From Zygnema cylindricum (lineage: Eukaryota; Streptophyta; Zygnematophyceae; Zygnematales; Zygnemataceae): a DNA stretch of 18,488 nt. The position numbers and the translations under genes were made by a program. The notes under the pieces were generated by a model that saw only the letters and a list, made by a program, of their open reading frames with translations, was not told the DNA's origin and did not search any database. Location of the stretch: positions 64,001 through 82,488 of the forward strand of contig JBBHKE010002210.1 in the NCBI GenBank assembly GCA_037447655.1, read 5' to 3'. Of this stretch, positions 1 through 8,075 are shown in pieces (position 1 is the stretch's first letter; the number at the start of each line of letters is the position of its first letter).

Positions 1-769
1 CACTCCAATTGCTTGAAGAAAGTAAGTGATGGGAGTGGAGAAGGAGAAGTGATAATCTTAGATGATCAGATGAGTCTAGAGGAGAGAGAGTTTATGAAGT
101 CTATTCGTTATAGACAATTCATAGGAAGTTTCATCTACTTTATGAACTGTACAAGGCCGGACATAGCATCAGCAGTAGGAGTCCTCAATAGGAGTCTTAA
201 ACGACCCTAGGAAGAGAGATTGGGAGGCAGCCAAGGGAGTCATGAGATATCTGGTGCAAACCAAAGAGTTATAATTGCACTTGGGAGGGGAGCAAACTGA
301 TATCCCTAGCTAGAGTGATGCCAATTATGGGGATGCACCTATGCGAAGATGCACTTCTGGATATGTATTGTATGTGGGGGAAGGTGCTTGCTGTTGGAGC
401 AATAAGCAACAAAAGGTGGTTGCTCAATCTACTATAGAGGCTGAAAATATGGCCTCTTGTTTTTCTGTGAAAGAATTGATGTGGGTCAAGTGTTTGGTAC
501 AAGAACTGGGGTATATGAAGGAGGGAATGCATGAAAGTTTTTGTGATAATCAAGCTGCAATTGCTATTGCAGCCAATCCAAAACATCATTTCAAATCTAA
601 ACATATGGACATAAGATTGAGCTCCGTAAGAGAAAAGGTTAAAAATCAAATTTTGAATCTTGTGTATAGATTTGATGAAGAAATGGTGGCTGACAAACCT
701 GTGCCCTCTCTCAAGTTAAAAGATTGTAGGGAAAAATGCGGTTTTAAAGAAAAATTAAAATTAGACTAG
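1..769 (+). pseudogene. Ty1-copia pol 3' end (reverse transcriptase C-terminus and RNase H), family L
   Basis: This is the last part of a copia polyprotein whose upstream part lies off-window. The end of RT is read in frame 1 from base 1 and includes the family-typical stretch YRQFIGSFIYFMNCTRPDIA (about 106-165). RNase H follows with its acidic residues visible: SDAN (D at 317-319), EAE in QSTIEAE (437-445), CDN (D at 545-547) and SKHMDIR (D at 607-609). The copy is dead. The frame shifts by one base near 205-212, TAA stands at 272-274 and TAG at 311-313, after which the frame is open to the stop at 767-769. Domain order and the short tail after RNase H fit Ty1-copia rather than Ty3. A polypurine tract and LTR start follow at once, so this is the 3' end of an element that lost its coding capacity. 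Confidence 0.93.
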
Positions 770-782
770 AAAATAAGGGGAG
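770..782 (+). other. polypurine tract of the family L copia element
   Basis: A purine run ending in AAGGGGAG lies directly between the RNase H stop and the LTR start TGTTGAAAATC. This is the expected plus-strand priming site. The family E element has the same arrangement, AGGGGAG followed by TGTTG, at 6281. Confidence 0.8.
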
Positions 783-818
783 TGTTGAAAATCACTAAAA
801 TATTTAATAAATATTTTC
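783..818 (+). mobile_element. 3' LTR of family L copia, first 36 bp (interrupted)
   Basis: The LTR begins TGTTGAAAATC right after the polypurine tract and runs to ...AATATTTTC, where it is cut by an inserted reverse LTR. It resumes at 2148 with a copy of TTTTC and then TAGGTCT. Joined this way it matches the uninterrupted starts of the other two L LTRs (7072 onwards and, on the minus strand, 14102 downwards), which also run TGTTGAAATTT...TATTTT(C/G)TAGGTCT. Confidence 0.85.
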
Positions 819-2147
819 TGTTGTCCATAGCCATTTCTAGCCATGGATTCACCCTCGGAAGCACCACAGACTACCCAAAAACAGCCTACTTTGAATCAAC
901 ACAGAATTCTACATAAATAACAAAGCAAGCTGAAACTACATCAACAGATATAATCTAGGCTTTGGAATAACCTCACAAAGTTTCAGACAAGTATAATAAA
1001 TAGAGTAATCACATCATCTAGTCAAAGTTGCAGAAAAACAGTTTGCCAGAACTTTGATAAAACAGACTAACTTCACAATGAAGTAAAACAAAGACCAGGC
1101 ACAAAATAGGCCTGCAAATCTGTGAAAATAATAACAATATAAAGAGGAACACACATGCTGAATTTCAAATAATTATGCCAACAGATTGAGAGTAATCCTC
1201 AGATAAAATTACCAAAAAACATCATAAAGAGTTTTTGGTCCAAAAGTTCCTATGTCCTGAAACGACTACAAATATATACTAAAAGTCCTACAAATATATA
1301 CAAGAGCTTACTGCTGAATTTACGGAGGCATAAAATCCGTACGCTATCTACCAACTACCTCAATTAATGTAGATATACCCGAATACTTCAAAGTATGTCA
1401 AATTAAGTAAACGTACACTAATAATTAATTCACAAAAGGACAAAACAATGTTGAACCAAATATTTACACCGACAACAAAATTTTATGCTGAGTCATTGCG
1501 TGTAACTCAACAAGACTCCACGAATCTTGTCAAATAATCCGGGCCGTCCAAAAATATATATCGTGTGATTGACGTGATTTCGCTTTCCCGCTAATTGAAA
1601 AATAGCGGCGGCCTTTTTCCGCCGTCCGTAGCCCTTATCCGGCACCTTTGATGTCGCGCCACGTGGTCACAAAATCCAAACTAAATCCACGCGAGTCGTC
1701 AAATATCCCACGACATCGAGAATCGAATTCACGTCCACTTGCCAATATAATAATAGTACAACCAAAATCATTTCCGTACCGTAGATGCGTCCTTTGCATT
1801 AAATGTGGATTGTCACAAATAAGGTACACGTCATTTGTCATAAACGTCGCCTATTGCATATAAAGTACATTTGTCCAAATTAGATGCTCCGTACCGGCGA
1901 CGTACATTTCGTATATTTCACGTCGGATCGCGTCGCAATCCGCCGTCCATTTCTTAACGCATTCCGCGCCACTCAATTACTCCATCACGTCCCTTTAATT
2001 TTACTCATACATTTACTCCCCCAATCCACAAATCCATTCAAACCTCCATTTGTACAACCACATTACTTCCGATAATAATCTTCGCACGAAACGTCGCGTG
2101 CGCACAAAATGTGGCGTACGCACGAAACTAACATTTCAAAAACAACA
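819..2147 (-). mobile_element. solo LTR of family E, reverse orientation, inserted in the L LTR
   Basis: The plus strand reads TGTTGTCCATAGCC...AAAAACAACA, flanked by a perfect 5-bp duplication TTTTC (814-818 and 2148-2152). Read on the minus strand it starts TGTTGTTTTTGAAATGTTAG, close to the E 3' LTR start TGTTGTAATTTGAAAGC at 6281, and ends GGCTATGGACAACA like the E LTR ends near 4211 and 8843. The half at 819-1305 aligns clearly with 3687-4211 and 8349-8843 in inverted orientation. The half at 1350-2130 is too diverged to align by eye. Its length, 1329 bp, fits the 1286 bp of the E 3' LTR after removing its insertion. It carries CCACGTGG at 1659-1666. No coding content was found. Confidence 0.85.
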
Positions 2148-2242
2148 TTTTCTAGGTCTTAAACTGGAGAAATAGAAAAAAGGAGCACAAGCAACCTGCC
2201 TCAGCCTCTCTCTCTATCCCTTATTCTTGTTGCAGTCACTGA

Positions 2243-2246
<4 letters not shown>

Positions 2247-2303
<57 letters not shown>
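2247..2303. repeat. (GA)n microsatellite
   Basis: About 28 uninterrupted GA units lie inside the L LTR. The other two L LTRs have only short GA/CT runs at the same place (about 7231-7241 and 13973-13982), so the expansion is private to this copy. Confidence 0.97.
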
Positions 2304-2306
<3 letters not shown>

Positions 2307-2379
2307 TGGAGCCATGGCTGCCTCAGCTCCATCTAGGCAGGACTAAAGAGTGACCTAAGTCACTCTCAACAAAAGGTTG

Positions 2380-2447
2380 AGGCCGGCAGGACTCGAACCC
2401 GTGACCGGCAAAACATGGAGTAGCCGTTCACTCTAACCGGGCTGTCG
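2380..2447 (-). repeat. antisense tRNA-like module in the L LTR, copy 1
   Basis: On the minus strand the segment has a perfect Pol III B box, GGTTCGAGTCC (2389-2399), inside a T-arm-like stem (CGGG/CCTG), then a 3' acceptor-like CCGGC. Upstream is a D-arm/A-box-like GGTTAGAGTG about 40 bp away. It cannot be folded into a complete cloverleaf, so it is not called as a tRNA gene. Homologous modules sit at the same position in the L LTRs at 7303-7370 and 13828-13893. Confidence 0.55.
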
Positions 2448-2792
2448 TAGAAGTTCGCTAGAGTATATTGGGTTTGATAATTTTTTAATTGGTGTTACGA
2501 TAAATATTTCGATTAACAAAAATACAAACATAGAGACATGGAACAGGTTAAATACAGTACGGATACGATTGCGCACGAAACAAATGAATCAGACGTTTGT
2601 TTCGACGGTTGGAATCAAATACGAAATTCAATCCAATGGAGCACATCATTGCCGAGATCGCGGAATGGTCATTTTGGCATTATGTGACGTGGCATGACTT
2701 GGCGCTACGTTGAGAGAACATTTGGTCGTGGGAATTCCGAGGAACGTACGGACGAGTGAAAAGTGGACACTTGTTTGCTTAATGGCCTTGTC

Positions 2793-2816
2793 GTACAAAG
2801 GCCGTACAGAAAGTAC
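2793..2816 (+). promoter_or_regulatory. phased triple GTAC site, L LTR copy 1
   Basis: GTAC cores start at 2793, 2804 and 2813 (spacing 11 and 9). The same spacing occurs at 7819/7830/7839 and, inverted, at 13477/13466/13457, while neighbouring bases differ. GTAC is the core bound by plant SBP/SPL factors. Binding here is inference. Confidence 0.5.
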
Positions 2817-2943
2817 CACGGCAGTAGCACTTTTTTGCACTATACAATGATATGATTGGTTTGTAGAGTCAGTAGATAGGGGTTGTGAGAGGGACTAGGA
2901 CTTTGAAAAATTTGGTAGATGGTCTTCTCTCTCTTTGAGAGAT

Positions 2944-2952
2944 TATATAAAT
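2944..2952 (+). promoter_or_regulatory. TATA box of the L LTR, copy 1
   Basis: TATATAAAT lies about 220 bp before the LTR end. The minus-strand solo LTR has TATAAAATA at the matching place (13316-13324), while the LTR at 7072-8343 has lost it. A 12-bp inverted repeat GGCATATTTGCC (2954-2965) and a conserved ATAACTTA block follow, so transcription probably starts around 2970-2985. Confidence 0.6.
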
Positions 2953-3035
2953 TGGCATATTTGCCACCCTATAACTTATCGCCTTGTTGGGCGCTTTCAA
3001 TGATTCTCTTTCCTACAGACTCAAGGGAGTTCAAG

Positions 3036-3051
3036 CTACACAAGGATGTAG
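3036..3051 (+). other. conserved stem-loop in R/U5 of the L LTR, copy 1
   Basis: CTACA and TGTAG pair around a 6-nt loop CAAGGA. The other two L LTRs have the same 5-bp stem and 6-nt loop (8060-8075, and 13222-13237 on the minus strand), the last with an A-T pair replaced by G-C. Confidence 0.5.
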
Positions 3052-3165
3052 TTAGATTGTCTGCTTGTCTGCTAAGGTAGCAGGGGTTGCTATTTGAAGT
3101 GGGTTAGTTAACAACTATCTTGAGGCTTCCTAAATTTTGTAGTCCAACGAGGACACAAAATTGCA

Positions 3166-4211
3166 AGAAATATATGGTACGGTTTGCCGTAATGACCGTT
3201 GATTCGAATCATGTCGACGGACACGATTCACACAGTACCACAAGCGAGGAAGAATGTCGTACGCACTCAGGTGCTGCGTACCACATGAGCACCCTCGGTT
3301 GGACTTATGTGACCTATGCTAACACACACGACAAAAACGAACGGTGGATACGAATCGAGTCAACAAACTCAATTTGAAGTGGGAGCACATTGTGAAAAAG
3401 TTACTAGATGCGTGTCGTCCAATGCTAAGATTTACTCTACATCTAACGACGATCCGCGAATTCGGAGTTGACTTTTATGGACGCTTACAACCGTTTGGAT
3501 GGATTCACTAATTTTGACTAAGCAAGTTGCACAATTCATGTATGGCTCGCATTTGTAAATATCTGAAACAACTGTAATTTGTATTTAGTGAATTAGTTTT
3601 TAGTGTTAGAATAGTGAAATTAGATAAAAGTCATAATTAGGGTTCGAACGTACCTCTGGTATAATACGGTTGACGTACATTGTCTGTATTTAGTACAGTA
3701 CTTAATTACACGTGTAGCTAGTTTATTATTTTAGGTCTTAGTAGATAACTTTGTGAGTATAAACTTGTAGGACTTAGTTTATTTTAACTTCAGCTGAGTT
3801 TATCAAAGTAATGGCAGACTGTTTTTTTGCATCTTTGACCTGTTAGTGTGATCTCTTTGATTTATGTCTTCATTTGAAACTTTGTGTGGATGTTCTATGA
3901 TATAGAAAATATGTGTGTGTAGTTTCATTATGTTTTTCTGTTTTTGTAGAATACTGTGAGAAGTTTACTTGGTTAGTTTGATAAGATGTTAGCTGTTTTT
4001 GGGAACTCTGGAGCTCATATCTTTTGGGTTCATTTGTGGATCAGGCTGTAACCTTAGGAGGTTATAGTGTCGAGTATATAATGCATATTGGTGCAGTTTG
4101 AGGTGATTTTATATATTGTGGAATAATCTGTGATTTCTGAAACACAACTGTTTTGGGGTAGTTTGTGGGTGTTTTCCGTGAGTAATCCATGGCTGAAATA
4201 GGCTATGGACA
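3166..4211 (+). mobile_element. 5' LTR of the family E gag-only element, right part
   Basis: It starts abruptly at AGAAATATATGG, where the L element was inserted, and runs to ...GGCTATGGACA at 4211. It aligns with 6559-7071 and then, skipping the inserted L solo LTR, with 8349-8843. The left half (3166-3560) is rich in CpG and CGTAC, while the right half (3687-4211) is AT-rich and CpG-poor. The uninterrupted site ACGTACATTGTC (3673 onwards) is the empty-site version of the insertion in the 3' LTR. About 278 bp of this LTR should lie left of the window, beyond the L element. The sequence after 4211 is not a canonical initiator-Met primer-binding site. Confidence 0.85.
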
Positions 4212-4232
4212 AGAGGTTATGGGCCCACGCCC

Positions 4233-5392
4233 ATGGCTACCCATATTTGATTGATCTAACTATCACTACTGAAAGTGTGTGCTTGAGAGCTACTTTGAGA
4301 TGATGGAGCTAATAGATGTGGTGGATGGAGCTTTGGCCGAAACATCAAGTGTATGGGAAAAGAAGAACCTGAGTGCCTAAGAGTTATGAAGAACTCCTTG
4401 ACATAGAACTTGGTAATGACATACCTTAAGTTGAAAAGTGCAGCTGAACTATGGAAATGTCTAGAATGTAGGTATTCAGAGACTCTTTGTATCACTGGTT
4501 TAGTAGCGCCACTAAACATTTTGGATATAAGTATGTAGGCGCAAGCATGGTGGATTATTGTACTGGTATAGAAAGATTATTTGCAAAAAATGCTTTGGCA
4601 GGAGGAAGCTTTACAAATGCACAACAAGTTGTCTTATTAATAAGAGGCTTACCTAGTGACTATAGAAATACATCAAATAGACTCGCTCAAATTGATTTAG
4701 ATGAAGAAGATAGTAAAAAGCTCTTTGAAAGGAATATGGAGGTAGTTTAGGAAAATTAGAAGTAACTATATGTTCGGAAATGGACCTGAAAATTGTTTTT
4801 ACTGTAATGATTTAGGACATACCTTCAGGGTATGTCCATTATATAAAAGTGCATGTGTTACAGGAAAGTTTAGAGATGGATGGGACAACAACCGAGTTCG
4901 ACCCTCAACAAGGAGGGAAACAAATGCTTTTTTGAGTGACAGACAAGAATCGACGGATGACAAAACGCTTACTCCTTCCGTCGCCGAATTATTTTACTTT
5001 CCGAATGTCTATGTTCTTCGGAATATGGTGAAAGAGGAAGGAAAGGGAAAATTTGTTGCCACAAAAAATGGAGTGGAGGAAGAGGTAATAGAAAAGGATT
5101 TGTCCACTATCAATATTTTCGATGATAGATTGGTGAGTGACATAAACCTACGAAAAGAAGGGGTTACAGAAATAGGAGGAGTTGAAGGGAGTGAAGGGCA
5201 CCCAAAAGTTGAAGTGGAAGGAACTAAAATTAGTGTGGTCATCGAAGATATTGTGGAAGAAAAATAGAGTGAAAAAGATTCGTTTTTTGTTACTCTTTCT
5301 TGTGATAGATTGATGTGTGAGAATGACTTACAAAGGGAAGGGATTCTTGAAGAAACTAGAGATAGAGAAGCAAACTTAAATTTGGCTGAATA
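4233..5392 (+). pseudogene. decayed copia-type gag with CCHC knuckle, family E
   Basis: Gag would coat the retroelement RNA in a virus-like particle. The reading starts near ATG 4233 and uses three frames: 4246 onwards contains a typical N-terminal gag stretch ending IDVVDG, with stops at 4252 and 4270; 4434 onwards reads AAELWKCLECRYS; 4487-4750 carries the gag core ending in RLAQIDLDEEDSKKLFERN. A new frame, 4770-5267, opens with a zinc knuckle and becomes rich in Glu, Lys and Val. One in-frame TAG (5265-5267) interrupts it before it continues to TAA at 5390-5392. The C-terminal part repeats a motif of the form DRLxxxxxLxxEGxxE at about 5124 and 5304, 180 bp apart. No protease active-site motif follows. 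It is a pseudogene of a gag that may have been the element's only product. Confidence 0.8.
4794..4835 (+). other. CCHC zinc knuckle of the family E gag
   Basis: The codons read CFYCNDLGHTFRVC, a perfect CX2CX4HX4C nucleocapsid knuckle that would bind the element's RNA. It lies 25 codons after the end of the gag core frame and is intact although the gag upstream is shifted. Confidence 0.9.
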
Positions 5393-6280
5393 ACGTTCTT
5401 AGAGATAGAGAATACTAAAATGAAAACATAACTTAGAGAAAAACAAAGAAAAGATGACAAGAAAGGTAGAGTAAATGAGGAAGATGATGAGAGATAAAAT
5501 GGTGAACTCACAAAAGATGGGGAATTATCATCAGAAGTGGAAAAAAATGTGGATTTAAAAATTAATGAACTCAACGAAAGACCGGTAAAAATTATTAAGA
5601 AAATGAGACCTAGAAAAGGAAGTTTATGGGTGCAAAAAAGGTCATAATATTGAAGGAATATGGAAATTAAGAAAGTCTATTAAAATCAAGAAAGAGCAAC
5701 TAAATGGAAAGGGGATTAGAATGAAAATCTCATGGATGCATACACTTAATGGGAGTGGAAGATCTACAGAAAAATACAAAAAATCAGTGAGGAAATCCAC
5801 ACGTTATAGAGGAAGTGGGGAGACAAACCATGGGAGAAGTATAAGTTCTATGAGGAGACCAGAATGTTTTAAGAAAACAACAAGAAGATACAGATTAACA
5901 ATGACTATTTGGAGAAAAAACCAGCTCCAAAGTCGGCCACACAAAAGACAAGAAAAGACATTTTTGAGGTGGAATTACCGACACCTTCAATGGGAAAAAT
6001 CATTGTTTAAAACGAGCGAAATATTGGAGTGGTTGGTATGGTGACTAAAGGTTTGATAAAATCTTAGATTTACCAGTATATAATTGCTTAAAACTAAAAC
6101 ATCCAAAACTTAGGAGGAGTGTAGTTTTTTTAAAGTTTTAGATGTTTAGTAGTAGAGGTTGTGAGAGGGAATTTTGTTTAACTCTGAATATTTTCTATGT
6201 TCTTCCTTTTGTATATACTTTCATTACAGTAGAAAGATCTACAGACGGAGTGAAGTACTGAGTCTAAAGCTTTAGGGGAG
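5393..6280 (+). mobile_element. purine-rich internal tail of the family E element, with a degenerate second knuckle
   Basis: The stretch is strongly A/G-rich on the plus strand, like the Glu/Lys-coding part before it. At 5622-5666 one frame reads VYGCKKGHNIEGIWKLRK, which looks like a second CCHC knuckle that lost its first and last Cys and one spacer residue. That frame stays open to 6044 and codes for a very basic, unrecognised tail. No RT, integrase or protease motif is visible in any plus frame. A polypurine tract (CTTTAGGGGAG, 6270-6280) closes the region against the 3' LTR. The tail may be a relic of further gag coding or simple purine-rich spacer. Confidence 0.6.
6120..6280 (+). repeat. 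partial extra LTR start next to the family E 3' LTR
   Basis: TAGGAGGAG followed by TGTAG (6120) copies the polypurine-tract/LTR junction seen at 6281. The 160 bp that follow align, at roughly 60 percent by eye, with the first 160 bp of the 3' LTR (shared blocks near TTTAAAG, AGTAGA, GAGAGGG, ATATTTT and ACAGTAG). Confidence 0.5.
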
Positions 6281-6432
6281 TGTTGTAATTTGAAAGCTTT
6301 AGTCCTCAGTAGATGAAGATATGAGGGGAGACTTTTAAGACTTATAATATTTTTGGGAAGCATGATGTAATACTTACCATATATAGTATGACAGTAGCAG
6401 AAGTAGTCTTGAGTATGTTGTACTTCTGCAGG

Positions 6433-6463
6433 GACACGTGTCGGCATTCGAAGACTATAAAAG
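6433..6463 (+). promoter_or_regulatory. G-box and TATA box of the family E LTR
   Basis: The perfect 10-bp palindrome GACACGTGTC (6433-6442) lies 13 bp before TATAAAAG (6456-6463), about 170 bp into the LTR. CACGTG is the plant bZIP/bHLH core. Transcription would start near 6490. Confidence 0.6.
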
Positions 6464-7066
6464 GTTTACGGAAAAGTCCCGATGACCATTTACACTCGTC
6501 GTACATCGGACGAATGGATTCGCATAATCGGACGGACACAATTTGAATCACATTTAAAGGAAATATATGGTACGGTTTGCCGTAATGACCGTTGTTCAAA
6601 TCATGTCGACGGACACGATTCACGCGGGACCACAAGTGAGGAAGCACGCCGTACGCACTCAAGTGCTTCGTACCACATGACCACTCTTGGTTGGACTTAA
6701 GTGACCTATTTTGACACACGCGACAAAAACGAACGGTGGATACGAATCGAGTCAACAAACTCGATTTGAAGAGGGACCACATTGGGCCAGAGTTATTGGA
6801 CGCGTGTCGTCTACTGCTATGGTTTACTCTACATCTAACGACGATCCGCGAATTCGGAGTTGACTTGTACGGACGCTTACAACCGTTTGGATGGATTCAC
6901 TAATTGTTGACTAAGCAAGTTGCACAATTCATGTACGGCTCGTATTTGTAAATATCTGAAATAACTGTAATTTGTATTTAGTGAATTAGTTTTTAGTGAT
7001 ACAATAGTGAAATTAGATAAAAGTCATAATTAGGGTTTGGGTGTACCTCTGGTAAAATACGGTTGA

Positions 7067-7071
7067 CGTAC
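7067..7071. repeat. target site duplication CGTAC, left copy
   Basis: CGTAC (7067-7071) repeats at 8344-8348 on the far side of the inserted L LTR. The empty site with a single CGTAC is preserved in the 5' LTR at 3674-3678. Confidence 0.9.
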
Positions 7072-7105
7072 TGTTGAAATTTATGTATTTTCTAGGTCTG
7101 TATTG

Positions 7106-7183
7106 GAAAAATAAATAGAGCAAGTCAGCAAAGGCAACCTGCTTGAAAAATAAATAGAGTAAGTCAGCAAAGGAAACCTGCTT
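7106..7183. repeat. 39-bp tandem duplication in the L solo LTR
   Basis: The unit beginning GAAAAATAAATAGAG occurs twice (7106-7144, 7145-7183) with two differences. Only this L copy has it. Confidence 0.9.
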
Positions 7184-7302
7184 CTCGCTCAACTTTCTCC
7201 GGTCCCCATACTTGTTGCAGTCACTGAAGACCAGAGAGAGAGCTAGAGCCATGGCTGTCTAAAGAGGATAGGCTAATTCGTAGTTTGTACCAAAATGATT
7301 GT

Positions 7303-7370
7303 GCCGGTTCCAGGATTTGATCCTGGTACCTAGATCCTATATTAGATGTTAGCTTTAGCCTATAGCTTAG
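7303..7370 (-). repeat. antisense tRNA-like module in the L LTR, copy 2
   Basis: On the minus strand, an A-box/D-arm-like AAGCTATAGGCTAAAGC is followed by a B-box-like GGATCAAATCC (7313-7323) inside a perfect 7-bp stem CCAGGAT/ATCCTGG with a 3-nt centre (7310-7326), then AACCGGCA, which resembles a tRNA 3' acceptor end. It is homologous to the modules at 2380-2447 and 13828-13893 but much diverged. Confidence 0.5.
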
Positions 7371-7818
7371 AGTAAACGATGGCATCTGTAGGGTACAATA
7401 GGTATTTATAAATGTACAAGAAGAGAATTCTAACTATCTAACAAATAACCAAAAACTGCCCTTCACCAAATTTGAACCATGGTTTATGGTTATATTTGTA
7501 GAGGTATGCCTTATCCAGTAAAGCGTTGACGAAAAAATACCCGTTACGGGTTTCAAAGATATATAAACGCAACGCAACAGCTAATTAACGGCAGACTAAC
7601 GAAAAGGAGCAATTCATGCATGTACGCGAATCTGAACTTTGTAAAATATGTTTTGATCGGACGGCCGCCATTGTAGCCGCCACGCGAAGTGAGCTTTTGG
7701 CGGCATTTGGAGATATCGTCACGGGGTGCCACGTGGCACCACATTATTTGATACCGGAGAAGATGGGAGGAGGAACCATGGCTCCCGATTTCACAGGTGT
7801 CACCTTGAAGACCATGTC

Positions 7819-7842
7819 GTACAATGGCCGTACAATAAGTAC
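7819..7842 (+). promoter_or_regulatory. phased triple GTAC site, L LTR copy 2
   Basis: GTAC cores start at 7819, 7830 and 7839, with the same 11 and 9 spacing as in the other two L LTRs. The first two lie in CGTACAA, close to the reported SBP/SPL consensus. Confidence 0.5.
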
Positions 7843-8059
7843 ATCTCTTATTGTACCTTCTTGTACTCTATAGTGTTCCTATTCGACTAGGGTTTAGAAG
7901 TAGGTAGTCGTGAGGAGGCAGACCAAGACTTAGTGATATTTGGGTACCTCTCTCTAAGAGAGTTTGTAACTGTAAAGGTCATATATGACCAGCCATAACT
8001 TAATGCTCGGGTGAGCAAATTCAGTGATTCTTTTTGCTGCGGACTCAGGGGAATCCAAG

Positions 8060-8075
8060 CTACACAGGAGTGTAG
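8060..8075 (+). other. conserved stem-loop in R/U5 of the L LTR, copy 2
   Basis: CTACA/TGTAG with loop CAGGAG, at the same alignment position as 3036-3051. Confidence 0.5.

Larger units (their letters stand above)
2148..3165 (+). mobile_element. 3' LTR of family L copia, remainder after the insertion
   Basis: This continues the LTR begun at 783 and ends ...AAAATTGCA at 3165. At that point homology to the minus-strand solo LTR stops (the equivalent end there is AGAATTGCA) and family E LTR sequence starts (AGAAATATATGG, matching 6559 onwards). Order along it: A/G-rich start, GA microsatellite, GCCATGGCT, antisense tRNA-like module, CpG-rich U3 with TGACGTGGC (about 2675) and three GTAC cores, TATA box, conserved CATAACTTA-like block, stem-loop and U5. 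Without the inserted LTR and one target copy the LTR is about 1049 bp. The element's target duplication should be AGAAA (3166-3170) with its partner off-window. Confidence 0.85.

Noticed and set aside
2380-2447. A real tRNA gene
   Set aside because: The B box is perfect, but the D arm is shortened, the 5' acceptor does not pair and no anticodon arm can be assigned.
4212-4232. Primer-binding site after the E 5' LTR
   Set aside because: The sequence does not match the usual initiator-Met complement TGGTATCAGAGC, and no other tRNA could be assigned by eye.
4256-4519. Minus-strand open frame of 87 codons
   Set aside because: It is the shadow of the decayed gag on the plus strand and has no recognisable features.
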